From NCBI RefSeq assembly GCF_016632335.1, contig NZ_JAEPBG010000009.1, positions 1 through 64,000 of the forward strand: a DNA stretch of 64,000 nucleotides. Direction: 5' to 3'. This document shows, one piece after another, positions 8,811 through 16,771 of this stretch. Every line of letters begins with the position of its first letter. Within the stretch, counting starts at the first letter, position 1. The position numbers were made by a program, and so were the translations under genes. The notes under the pieces were generated by a model. The model did not search any database. It was given only the letters and a program-made list of their open reading frames with translations, and had not been told where the DNA came from. This DNA is from Noviherbaspirillum pedocola. GTDB lineage: Bacteria; Pseudomonadota; Gammaproteobacteria; Burkholderiales; Burkholderiaceae_D.

Positions 8811-10141
8811 ACCGGTCCCTGCTGTGGCTGCTGTCCGTTTCGATTTGCGGGACGATTCTCGTCGTCGGCATCCTCGGTGCGCTGACTTCGTTTTGGTTTG
8901 CTTTTGAGGAAGCGCGCGACCTTCAGGACGACGAACTCAGAGAAATCGCGCAGCTGGTATCACTGGACGAGAAAAACGCGATTTCTTCAGAGGCCCACCC
9001 GCCAGTCGATGATGAGCCTGAAATGCGGGTTTGGGTGATTCGCATACCGAAGGCGGGAGGGAACGTCTCGACGCCAGACCTATCGCTTACCCTGACGCCC
9101 AACCTTTCGGACGGCTTGCACACGGTGGGTTCGAAGGGCGAGTCTTGGCGTCTCTATGTGAGGACTGTGAACGCTGGGTATGGTTTGGCGGTCGCCCAGC
9201 GAACTTCTGCAAGAGACGAGATTGCTAGGGATAGCGCGCTCCGTACCTTGACTCCGTTCCTTTTGGTAATCCCAATCCTGATGGTTTTGGTTGCCTTGCT
9301 TATTCGCTTCTTGCTTCGCAAGGTCAATGAGGTATCCGAGGAAGTAGATAGAAAGGACGACACGGACCTAACGCCTATTCTTCCTGACAGCGTACCGGCG
9401 GAAATCCTTCCGTTCGTCACTGCCACCAACAAGCTTCTTGGGCGCGTTAAGTCTTCGCTCCAGCATCAACGGCAATTCGTGGCGGACGCGGCGCATGAAC
9501 TGCGCTCGCCGGTAACCGCAATGACTCTGCAGCTGGAAAACGCCATGGCTGTCGAGACGATGCCCGAAGCGGTGGGGTGCCGCCTCGCACCGCTTGGAAC
9601 AAGCCTCGTGCGCATGCGAGCACTGGTGGAGCAACTGATGATGTTGGCCAAGCTAGAGGCAAGCACTCCAGCATCGCCTCAGAAGATGGACGGGAAGTCC
9701 ATCGTTGTGGAAACGTTAGGGGAAGTATTTCCACTTGCCGATTCGAAAAGCATCGACTTGGGCCTAGTAGTAGGTGAGGACATCGTCCTCCGCGGTAGCG
9801 AGCATGATTTCCGCGCATTGGCGAGAAATGCGATTGAAAATGCCGTGCTTTACACGCCTTCGGGAGGCAAGGTCGACGTGCGGTTTTACCGTGACGCGGA
9901 CATGGCCGTGCTAGAGGTCGAAGACACCGGCCCTGGAATTCCAGAAGACCAAATTTCGCGCGTTTTTGACCCGTTTTACCGGATAGCCGGTTCGGGACAA
10001 GTAGGAAGCGGACTTGGACTAGCCATTGTGCGCAGTGCAGCGGACCGACTTGGTGGTCGCGTCAGCCTACTTAATAACCATATCTCGCCCGGCAAAATGG
10101 GCATCCGTTTCAAATACATTCAACCACTACACCAGCACTAA
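8786..10141 (+). CDS. Sensor histidine kinase, partner of the 8148 regulator
   Basis: 451 residues. Membrane segments lie at about 10-33 and 150-172, with a periplasmic sensor loop of about 115 residues between them. A HAMP-like linker follows, then the H-box QFVADAAHELRSPVTA near residue 230-245, the N-box NAIENAVLYTPSGG near 347, G1 EDTGPGIP near 379 and G2 GSGLGLAIV near 409. The overlap with the regulator gene indicates one operon. The sensor loop has acidic residues (EAHPPVDDEPEM) that could bind metal cations, which is inference only. Confidence 0.88.
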   Translation: MDDSKGTVNRSLLWLLSVSICGTILVVGILGALTSFWFAFEEARDLQDDELREIAQLVSLDEKNAISSEAHPPVDDEPEMRVWVIRIPKAGGNVSTPDLSLTLTPNLSDGLHTVGSKGESWRLYVRTVNAGYGLAVAQRTSARDEIARDSALRTLTPFLLVIPILMVLVALLIRFLLRKVNEVSEEVDRKDDTDLTPILPDSVPAEILPFVTATNKLLGRVKSSLQHQRQFVADAAHELRSPVTAMTLQLENAMAVETMPEAVGCRLAPLGTSLVRMRALVEQLMMLAKLEASTPASPQKMDGKSIVVETLGEVFPLADSKSIDLGLVVGEDIVLRGSEHDFRALARNAIENAVLYTPSGGKVDVRFYRDADMAVLEVEDTGPGIPEDQISRVFDPFYRIAGSGQVGSGLGLAIVRSAADRLGGRVSLLNNHISPGKMGIRFKYIQPLHQH

Positions 10142-10170
10142 ATATTAAAAATTTGTCGAATGGAAATGCA

Positions 10171-10776
10171 ATGACCTCACTGGAAGCAATCAACCAATCG
10201 TTATTTTTGAGTCTCAATGCAGATGCTTTGAGCCCGACCTGGGAGCTTATACTTGCCAAAATTGCGGCAGAAGATTTTATATATGCAATTCCCCTATGTT
10301 TGGCTTGTTTTTGGCTATGGGGGACCTCTGAACAGCGAAATCTTGCATTAAAAGCCTGTATAATTGCCGTTGTCGCGCTAGGTGTGAACCAACTCTTGGC
10401 AGTTCTCTGGCCCCATCCGCGGCCCTTCATAATAGGGCTCGGCCATACTTACATTCCGCATGTGCCCGATTCTTCTTTTCCAAGTGACCACGCAACGGTG
10501 TTTGCCGCTGTTGGTTTGACACTGGTCTTTGCAAATTGGCGTTCGCTGGTTGGTTGGGGAACGCTTTGGGCCGGGGTAGGCGTAGCCTGGGCGCGGGTCT
10601 TCCTTGGTGTGCACTTTCCGTTGGACATGGTCGGTGCATTTGCTGTAGCCGTCCTTGCGTGGCTTGTGGTCAGCCCGATTTGGCGTTTGCTCGGCACACG
10701 CATTACTGCGTTTGCTACGCAGCTCTATGGCCGAGTTTTAGCCCATCCGATTGCGTTAGGTTGGATTCGTCCATAG
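10171..10776 (+). CDS. PAP2-family membrane phosphatase (BcrC/undecaprenyl-diphosphatase-like)
   Basis: About 201 residues from the ATG at 10171. A TTG 18 bases upstream is the alternative. The acid-phosphatase signature is complete: LWPHPRPF (KxxxxxxRP-like motif 1), PSDHATV (motif 2 SxxH) and ARVFLGVHFPLDM (motif 3). Multiple hydrophobic helices place it in the inner membrane. Such enzymes dephosphorylate undecaprenyl diphosphate or related lipid pyrophosphates. It follows the two-component genes by 29 bases and may be co-transcribed, suggesting an envelope-stress role. Confidence 0.82.
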   Translation: MTSLEAINQSLFLSLNADALSPTWELILAKIAAEDFIYAIPLCLACFWLWGTSEQRNLALKACIIAVVALGVNQLLAVLWPHPRPFIIGLGHTYIPHVPDSSFPSDHATVFAAVGLTLVFANWRSLVGWGTLWAGVGVAWARVFLGVHFPLDMVGAFAVAVLAWLVVSPIWRLLGTRITAFATQLYGRVLAHPIALGWIRP

Positions 10777-10786
10777 GACCTATACG

Positions 10787-10972
10787 GCGCCGCCCGCCTT
10801 GAAGGGAATATCGTTCGGCCTCTTCAACTTGGTGAGCGGTATCGCGATGCTTTCTGTCAGTACTATCGCTGGCACCCTCTGGGAACAACTCGGCGCCGCC
10901 ACAACTTTCTATGCGGGAGCTTTGTTCAGTGTGCTGGCAGCAATTCTGATTATTAGTCGCGGTGTCGAGTGA
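10787..10972 (+). pseudogene. Remnant of an MFS transporter, C-terminal 61 residues
   Basis: A frame from 10787 to the TGA at 10970-10972 reads PPALKGISFGLFNLVSGIAM then LSVSTIAGTLWEQLGAATTF, a loop and last helix ending in ISRGVE. This is the typical last two transmembrane segments of a drug-type MFS transporter. No start codon or upstream part exists: the reading frame before it belongs to the phosphatase gene. It is a leftover from a deletion. Confidence 0.6.
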
Positions 10973-11006
10973 GCCGCTGGGAAGGCCGGAAAGCGACAGT
11001 CCAGGC

Positions 11007-11333
11007 TCACACTTGCCGCTGGCCGAGAGCAATGACGCCTGCGCCGCATAACGCCAGACCTACACCGAGGACATCCGTCCATGTCGGTTTCACACCGTCG
11101 ACTACCCAAAGCCAGCCAAGTGCTGTCGCGATATAGACAGCCCCGTAGGTGGCGTAGACGCGGCCGCTCGCCGTTGGATGCAGAGTCAGCAGCCACACAA
11201 AGATGGCGAGGCTGACGGCGGCCGGCAGAAGTAGCCAAGGACTTCCTTTAGACGTTAGCCAAAGGAGCGGCAAATAGCAGCCAACGAGTTCGGCTATAGC
11301 TGTTGCAAAGAATAAGCTGAGGGTTTTCGCCAT
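11007..11333 (-). CDS. YnfA-family (UPF0060) small inner-membrane protein
   Basis: 108 residues with four transmembrane helices, full length for the family. Family hallmarks are [15 protein letters not shown] near the N-terminus, [20 protein letters not shown] in the middle and the [20 protein letters not shown] end. YnfA proteins resemble small multidrug resistance transporters, and their substrate is not settled. Convergent with the MFS remnant. Confidence 0.88.
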   Translation of the reverse strand: MAKTLSLFFATAIAELVGCYLPLLWLTSKGSPWLLLPAAVSLAIFVWLLTLHPTASGRVYATYGAVYIATALGWLWVVDGVKPTWTDVLGVGLALCGAGVIALGQRQV

Positions 11334-11506
11334 ATTGAGTCACTGCACAGTCAGAGTTTTCCAAAGAAGGAAGAGGCTTTCTCGGGCATTGTTTGATGTC
11401 GCTTTGCAACAGATTGTAATTCTGGTCATCGGCACGCGAGCCACCGCGTTGTAGGGAGTAGCAAGGGCACTGTCTCCTTTGCCTCAACTTTGAAAGTGAA
11501 TTCAAA

Positions 11507-11812
11507 ATGAAGAAAGCTCTCGTCGTCGCTGCTTAGTTTGCCATAGCCGGTATCGCTTCTGCGCAAAACGCTGCACCTGCTCCCGCTGCACCAGCCGCTG
11601 CGACCGCGCCGGCTGCTACTACTGCACCGGCAAACGGCGCTGAAGCTAAAAAAGCCGCGCCCGCTGCGGCACCGGTGAAAGTAGTCAAGCACAAGAAATC
11701 GCACGCGAAGAAGCATGTGAAAGCAGCTGCGAAGAAGGATGACCAAGCTAAAGCAGAAGCTACTGCACCAGTAGCGAAGGCTGATGCAGCTGCGACGCCG
11801 GCCGCGAAATAA
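11507..11812 (+). pseudogene. Asr-like Ala/Lys-rich exported protein with an in-frame amber codon in the signal peptide
   Basis: From the ATG at 11507 the frame reads MKKALVVAA, then TAG (11534-11536), then FAIAGIASAQNAAPAPAA and onward to a TAA at 11810-11812. Without the amber codon it would be a 101-residue exported protein: a signal peptide cleaved after ASA, then Ala/Pro-rich and Lys/His-rich sequence (KVVKHKKSHAKKHVKAA). This composition resembles acid-shock (Asr-type) periplasmic proteins. The rest of the frame is intact, so the nonsense change is recent, or a sequencing error, or read through. Confidence 0.6.
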
Positions 11813-11843
11813 TCGCTTATCCTCTGCTTCCTTGGAATGAAAT

Positions 11844-11872
11844 AAAGCCCGCAATGCGGGCGTTATCGTTTG
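11844..11872 (+). terminator. Possible rho-independent terminator after the Asr-like gene
   Basis: A hairpin GCCCGCAATGCGGGC at 11847-11861 is preceded by A residues and followed by a weak T-rich tract (GTTATCGTTT). It sits 35 bases after the stop codon. Confidence 0.5.
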
Positions 11873-11890
11873 CATTTCAGCTCGTCGACC

Positions 11891-12640
11891 TCAGAATGTT
11901 TGCGCTGTCGCCCGGAAAAGAATTTGGTTGATGTCGACGTCATCCGGCTGGGACACGGCATAGGCAGCGGCCCGTGCGAATGAGTCTGCAGGAATCGCAG
12001 ACTCATAGACCTGCTTCATGTAGGCCGCAATATCCACCGGTTCAGTGACACGCTCTGTCAGTTCGGTTGCGACTGCACCGGAAGAGATGATTGTCGTCCG
12101 GATGTTGTAGGGCTTTACCTCTTGCCTCAGCCCTTCAGACAGTGCACAAACCGCATGCTTGGTCGCCGCATAGACGGCGCCGCCGCCGTGTACCTTATGC
12201 CCGGCCATTGAGGATACATTTATGAAGTGACCGGACTTCTGTCGCTGCATGTGCGGTAATGCCGCCGCAATGCGATACAGGACGCCTTTGAGGTTCACGT
12301 CAATCATGCGGTCCCAGTCATCAACCTTCAGCCGCTCCAGCGGAGAGCTTGGCATCAGGCCTGCGTTATTGAACATCACGTCGATACGCCCGTTAGTATT
12401 CACAGCCGTATCAATCAGGCGCTGAACTTGTTCTCGTTGGGTGACGTCGGTTTCCCACAGTCAAGGCCTTGCCGCCTTTTGCGACGAGTTCTTGGGCCAA
12501 GGTGTAAATACGCTCAAGTGCGCCGCGCGCTCAAGACAACGATGGCACCTTGGTACGAGCCGGGAAATTCGCATGAGACGCTACTGGCACCGGAGCTGCA
12601 AAAAGCCGAAAACCGTCTGTCGTCCGCGGCTTCCGTATCA
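11891..12640 (-). pseudogene. Short-chain dehydrogenase/reductase (SDR), 5' part frameshifted
   Basis: The intact frame (11891-12403, 170 residues) holds the SDR core: [10 protein letters not shown], the catalytic Ser region [10 protein letters not shown], and [10 protein letters not shown] with catalytic Tyr and Lys. It starts in the middle of the fold. The upstream DNA still encodes the missing Rossmann part in pieces: QGAIVVLSARR, a one-base shift, [19 protein letters not shown], another one-base shift, then [18 protein letters not shown]. The nucleotide-binding GASS region near 12590 is degraded. At least two frameshifts make this a pseudogene, unless the read is faulty. The IS at 12659 lies just beyond its 5' end. 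Confidence 0.75.
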
Positions 12641-12691
12641 AGACTACGGATGGCGTCTTGGATTCGCCCCCGTACTTCCGGACCATCGGCA

Positions 12692-13564
12692 TTAGTTATT
12701 TAAAGCCTGTTTTTCTCTAAATGTCCGTGGCGGCAGGTACTTCAATGCGCTGTGCGGATGCTGCGTATTGTAGTGCTCGAACCAGCTGTGCAATTGCCGT
12801 ATCACGGTTCTGGCGTCCGGCCGCAGTGCCAACCTAGCGTAATCCCGTTTGATGGTCTTGACGAAGCTTTCCGCCATGCCGTTGCTCTGTGGGCTATGTA
12901 CCGGAGTCGTCACCGGCTTGAGGCCCAGGCTGCGGGCAAAGGAACGGGTTTCGGCAGCGGTGTAGCAGCTCCCGTTGTCCGACAGCCATTCAATCTCGGC
13001 CGGCGCCGTCTGGTTAGCACCGAAGCGAGACTCCACGGCTTGCATCATCAAGTCACCTACGAGCCCCGCATCAATCCCTCTGGTGGTGGCAACCCAACTC
13101 ATCACCTCGCGGTCACAGCAGTCCAGGGCAAAGGCAATGCGCACCCGCTCACCGTTGTCGCACGCGACTTCAAAGCCATCGGAGCACCAGCGCTGGTTGC
13201 TGACGTCCACGGCCACTTTGCCGTCATGCTTGCGGGTCGATACTGGTCGTTGTCCGTGCCGGTACAGCAGCAGGCCATGGTCACGCATGACGCGATAGAC
13301 GGTCTTGTGATTGATGCGGCATCCCCATTGGTAGCGCAGCACGGCCCATACCCGGCGATAGCCATAAGTGGCCTGTTCATGCACGACCTGACGAATATCC
13401 TCCAGAACTGGACCGTCGTCACGGTGGTTGCGCGCGGTACGGCGGTCAGTCCAGTCAGCAGGACGGCTATGTATTGCCACCAGATGGCTGCGCGCCACGC
13501 CAAGGGTACTGCAGACTGTTCTCATTGGTCTTCCCTGGGCAACAGCGGCGAGCGCGCAATCCAT
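12692..13564 (-). CDS. IS3-family (IS2 group) transposase OrfB
   Basis: 290 residues, full length. DDE integrase core: [20 protein letters not shown] with the first Asp, EWLSDNGSCYTA with the second, and [18 protein letters not shown] with the Glu. The end reads HYNTQHPHSALKYLPPRTF, normal for IS2. The ATG at 13564 sits inside the A7 tract used for frameshifting from OrfA. Confidence 0.92.
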   Translation of the reverse strand: MDCALAAVAQGRPMRTVCSTLGVARSHLVAIHSRPADWTDRRTARNHRDDGPVLEDIRQVVHEQATYGYRRVWAVLRYQWGCRINHKTVYRVMRDHGLLLYRHGQRPVSTRKHDGKVAVDVSNQRWCSDGFEVACDNGERVRIAFALDCCDREVMSWVATTRGIDAGLVGDLMMQAVESRFGANQTAPAEIEWLSDNGSCYTAAETRSFARSLGLKPVTTPVHSPQSNGMAESFVKTIKRDYARLALRPDARTVIRQLHSWFEHYNTQHPHSALKYLPPRTFREKQALNN

Positions 13565-13923
13565 TTTTTTGATTTGGCGAAATCCACGGCTTCCTTAAGG
13601 ATTTCGTTCTCCAGCGTCTTGCGGCCCAGGGCAGCTTCGAGCTGCTTGATACGCCGCATGGCCTCCTGCAGCTCGGACGCTGGCACCACGGGCTCATTGG
13701 CGCCTACCGCCACCAGCGAACCTTCGGTATAGGCCTTGCGCCACTGGAACAGCTGGCTGGCAGTGATGCCCGCTTCGCGGGCCACTAGCGAGACCGACAT
13801 CCCAGGTTCCATCGTCCGTCTGACCCATTCCAGCTTCTGTTCCGGGGTCCAGCGTCTGCGCCGTTGGACCCCGGTAATGACTTCCACTTCCTGATTTCTC
13901 CCTGAAGGCATAGGCATATCCAT
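13522..13923 (-). CDS. IS3-family (IS2 group) transposase OrfA
   Basis: 133 residues: N-terminal helix-turn-helix (RRRRWTPEQKLEWVRRTM, VAREAGITASQLFQWRKAY) and a zipper-like helix (MRRIKQLEAALGRKTLENEI). On the coding strand a run of seven A residues at 13570-13564 lies in the overlap with orfB. It is a classic -1 slippery site (A AAA AAA) giving the OrfAB transposase. Confidence 0.92.
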   Translation of the reverse strand: MDMPMPSGRNQEVEVITGVQRRRRWTPEQKLEWVRRTMEPGMSVSLVAREAGITASQLFQWRKAYTEGSLVAVGANEPVVPASELQEAMRRIKQLEAALGRKTLENEILKEAVDFAKSKKWIARSPLLPREDQ

Positions 13924-13995
13924 AGCAGTATTCCTAGTCGTAAGTTTAAGGAATACCGATGGTCCGGAGAATCAGGGGGCTACTTCACGTCTGCA

Positions 13996-14539
13996 TTGGC
14001 CAGGCGATATCGGAAAGCGCTCGCGATTGGGACCTCTTCACTACAGCATGAGGCCGTTAATCTGTGCAAGATTGTGCAAGGTGCCCAGAAAGAGCTGGTT
14101 TGTACGGCGTGCAAGTCAGGTCTTCTTGATTCCGCTCTCATAGGACCTAAATTCGGACTGCGCCGCGTTTACTGCGGAGCGCCTGCGGCAAGTTGGCCAA
14201 GATACTGACGCGAGTGACATTGCAACGGCCAGCATCGCTCTTGGCCAACAGTCGGCAGAAGCCACCATTACTATGTCATGGAAAACCGATGCCAAGCATA
14301 CAATCCAAGTCGATGGGGTAACCACGGGCTCAACGTCCTCCTAACACTGGAGGCGTACCAAGGTGTGCGATTGAACGACGGCGACCATGTAGTTGGCCAA
14401 GATTGGCTAAGACGATGGATATCGCTTCGAGTTGCTTGGCCTGCAATCCTGGGAAGGCTGCGTATCTGCATCTACGCAAGGTTGGCCAGGATGCCGGCGC
14501 CACGGGCATCGGAAAACGCCCGCGTCGGTTCTTGGCCAA
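13996..14539. repeat. Cluster of TTGGCCAA palindromes in an ORF-free stretch
   Basis: The 795 bases between the IS and the rep gene hold no convincing gene. They contain TTGGCCAA at 14193, 14241, 14393 and 14532 and one- or two-mismatch versions at 13996, 14403, 14436 and 14482. An 8-bp palindrome is expected about once per 65 kb. The sites lie beside the iterons and may bind a plasmid regulator, but the spacing is irregular. Single copies also occur at 9654, 33143, 36781 and 37425. Confidence 0.45.
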
Positions 14540-14639
14540 CATGCTTTACCCTACGCACCTCTTCCTTAAAAGACTGCTCGTTCCGACGTCGCTGCGTGGC
14601 AACTGCCTCTGGCGTGGTACTTCTTAAGATAGTCATATA

Positions 14640-14795
14640 GAAGTAAAGAAGCTATCTATAAGGTATGGGTAACGTTTTTCCAGTATTTTTAACGATTTTT
14701 GACGCCGTAGCACATAGTTGCTTACGGGAAAAGTCATAGCCAATTACGGAGAAAACATAGTCGTCTACGGGGGGGCACATAGTCATTTACGGAGG
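14640..14795. other. Probable plasmid replication origin: four iterons plus AT-rich region
   Basis: Four direct repeats with consensus CATAGYCRNTTACGGR start at 14713, 14735, 14756 and 14778, spaced 22, 21 and 22 bases (two helical turns). Examples are CATAGTTGCTTACGGG and CATAGTCATTTACGGA. The last one reaches the stop codon of the rep gene. The neighbouring 14630-14705 stretch is strongly AT-rich (GTATTTTTAACGATTTTTGA), as expected for an unwinding element. This layout matches iteron origins controlled by TrfA-type initiators. Orientation and function are inferred. Confidence 0.72.
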
Positions 14796-16312
14796 GCGGG
14801 GTCCTCGTTGCGAGCCAGCTTAATATGATAGGTTTTCGCCCCCGGGCGCTCCTCGTTCATTTTGTATTTAGGCACTTCGCTAATCAGCCTTTTCGCAAAA
14901 AGCTCTTTGTGCGCCACGTTAATTGCTTGTCGCAATGGGGCGTCCGCCATCTTCGCCCCTAAGAATTCTTGCAACTCGGCTAGAGTAAATGGATGAGGCC
15001 ATGCATGGCGGTCGTATAGCAGAAAGAGACGGCGCGCCGTCGGGTTCTTCAAGCTGTAGTATTCGTCTTCCTTGAACCAAGTAGAAAGCCCTTTGCCGAA
15101 GAGGGCGCGTACGCGGGATGGGATTGTAATAGTGAATGTACCTGGTGCATCGCGCTTCGCTGCCGATGTCGAATCGCCTAATAGACTTACGACAACATGA
15201 AGGCGCTTCGTCTCTAAGGCTGTCTGTGCATCCTTGTCATCTGGCATGGCGACCGCTATAGCTTCTATAAGCCGCGAATACGTTGTTGTAATGACAATTT
15301 TTGCATTTTGCAGTCGCAAGACTTGGCCTCGCAGGGATTTGTACTGTGGAGTACTATCTCCGCGTCTCATAGCCTTCAGCATATCTATTTCGCGTAGCTG
15401 AACATCGGTACCAAGCGGCAATCTTGCTCCCTGCGCGTCTTTTGCTTGCGCCCCGTATCGAAGCGCCGTCACCCAAGTCTCGATGTCGCTAACGCGCAGC
15501 TCTTCGCCCACGTATTCAATGGTGGTTGTCTCGGCGCGTACGCCGGAAATACGGGACACTACGAGCGGGTTCGAGGCACTCCAGCTTTTCCGCGCGCCTT
15601 TGCCTATCGTAAGCAGCCTAGAGCCGGTAACAAGATTCGAAACCTGTAACTGGCCCCGATAGAAGTGAACATCAAACAGTACAACGTCAGTAGGTGACTG
15701 CTCTGTGGAAGTATCGGACGTCGGGGGGCATCTATTTTCTTGGTGCTTGCCTCCGCCTCTAGCGACTGGGGTGCCGCCCTGCTCGTGCGTTGAATGCTCA
15801 GCGACAGGTTCATCGTTTCGGCCCTGAGGCGTCAAGGCCTTGGGCTGTATTTGTCGCAGGGCCGCCAGTCTCTGCGGCTCTTTGAGGGAGGCGCGCGCTT
15901 CACGTGCCGCACGTCGCTCCTCTAAGGCAGCAAGCGCCTCTGCATAGCCTACTTCATCGGGGTCCATCACAAAAACTTCGCCCGCGGCGACGCCTCTTAT
16001 GATTCTTAGAATCTTTCCGAGCCATTCTCTATCGGACATCGGCCGCTTGAATCCCTCGCGCTCATAGAGAGGGGCGGCATCTTGGCTGGTCGAAGCGAAG
16101 AGTTCGGTAAGCTTGGTCTCGAGCAAGCGCTGAGCTGCTGCGGATTGCTCGCAAATTTTTCGCATAGCATCAGGGGAGTATGCGAAGAGGAAATCGTGCT
16201 CGCCAGAGGCGATAATGCCTTTGATGTCGTCTAGCTCTAGCAGTTCGACTTGTTCAAGCGTATAGCTATTGATTCGGGTATGCATTCGAACTTTCGGACG
16301 TGGTATGTCCAC
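14783..16312 (-). CDS. Plasmid replication initiator, TrfA/Rep winged-helix type
   Basis: 509 residues from a GTG at 16312 with AAGG upstream. An ATG at 16285 is the alternative. The N-terminal half is charged and variable. From about residue 225 the TrfA-like core begins: VVLFDVHFYRGQLQVSN, then VGEELRVSDIETWVTALRYG, LRGQVLRLQNAKIVITT, a serine/basic segment FTITIPSRVRALFGKGL, the winged-helix part NPTARRLFLLYDRHAWPHPF, and KTYHIKLARNEDP at the end. Such proteins bind iterons and load the host helicase. Four iterons lie directly at its 3' end. It marks the 14-37 kb block as plasmid-derived. I could not assign an incompatibility group. Confidence 0.75.
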   Translation of the reverse strand: MDIPRPKVRMHTRINSYTLEQVELLELDDIKGIIASGEHDFLFAYSPDAMRKICEQSAAAQRLLETKLTELFASTSQDAAPLYEREGFKRPMSDREWLGKILRIIRGVAAGEVFVMDPDEVGYAEALAALEERRAAREARASLKEPQRLAALRQIQPKALTPQGRNDEPVAEHSTHEQGGTPVARGGGKHQENRCPPTSDTSTEQSPTDVVLFDVHFYRGQLQVSNLVTGSRLLTIGKGARKSWSASNPLVVSRISGVRAETTTIEYVGEELRVSDIETWVTALRYGAQAKDAQGARLPLGTDVQLREIDMLKAMRRGDSTPQYKSLRGQVLRLQNAKIVITTTYSRLIEAIAVAMPDDKDAQTALETKRLHVVVSLLGDSTSAAKRDAPGTFTITIPSRVRALFGKGLSTWFKEDEYYSLKNPTARRLFLLYDRHAWPHPFTLAELQEFLGAKMADAPLRQAINVAHKELFAKRLISEVPKYKMNEERPGAKTYHIKLARNEDPALRK

Positions 16313-16663
16313 GTATAGGCCTTGGCAATATACGCCAGTCTAGTCATCTCCTATGCACCCCTGCTCAGAAAAGAAAGGCAGAATCGATGCTCAAGTAAGC
16401 GAGTGCTTCTTTGGAACTCGGTATTCAGCCTTCTTCTGAGAGAGATTCCTGAATTTCGGCAGCACCTTCTTCTGGCTGCGTAGCTGACACTCCCAAATTG
16501 TTGGACTTCTCTTCTCAAAATGGTCGGGCTAGGCGCGCTAGTTTATTGGTACTTTCCATGGATTGTAGCCGTCGAAGTACCCGTTTACAATCCACGTCCG
16601 CAGCACATTTCCAAGTTGCAATGATTGCCATGGGATGCTGCATCTTCAAACAGCACTATGGCA
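16313..16663. other. Intergenic region between rep and the kinase operon
   Basis: No gene is visible in about 350 bases. The promoter of the leftward rep gene must be near 16320-16400. No clear repeat was found here apart from the LexA-type site annotated separately. Confidence 0.5.
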
Positions 16664-16688
16664 CTGGATAAACATACAGTGTTATAGT
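16664..16688 (+). promoter_or_regulatory. LexA-type (SOS) box and possible -10 upstream of the kinase operon
   Basis: CTGGATAAACATACAG at 16664-16679 has the CTG-N10-CAG form with an AT-rich core. It matches the perfect SOS box of lexA at 43306 (CTGTATTTTTATACAG) at both ends and differs mainly in the fourth base. TATAGT at 16683-16688 could be the -10 element. The first gene of the operon starts at 16772. Confidence 0.6.
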
Positions 16689-16771
16689 GTCGCAAAGTGT
16701 TCCACCCGTCTCTCGGCTTGCTGCAAAAGTAGCTCGTGGCGCCACGGACGGTCAAGGTCGGAAAAGAAAGA

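Larger units (their letters stand above)
12659..13987 (-). mobile_element. IS3-family (IS2 group) insertion sequence, copy 2, complete with 5-bp target duplication
   Basis: Both ends can be read. 12659 onward is TGGATTCGCCCCCGTACTTC followed by CGGACCATCGGCATT, and inward from 13987 is TGAAGTAGCCCCCTGATTCT followed by CCGGACCATCGGTATT. These are imperfect inverted repeats of about 36 bases. CGTCT flanks both sides (12654-12658 and 13988-13992), a 5-bp duplication as expected for the IS2 group. The element is 1329 bp and both orfs are full length, so it may be active and is a fairly recent arrival. Confidence 0.9.

Noticed and set aside
13996-14208. 70-residue plus-strand ORF after the IS
   Set aside because: No ribosome site, no recognisable fold, and it contains the repeated TTGGCCA sites.
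16664-16679. LexA box as chance match
   Set aside because: Kept as a feature because position, AT-rich core and both arms fit. The confidence is held to 0.6 because of the G at the fourth position.
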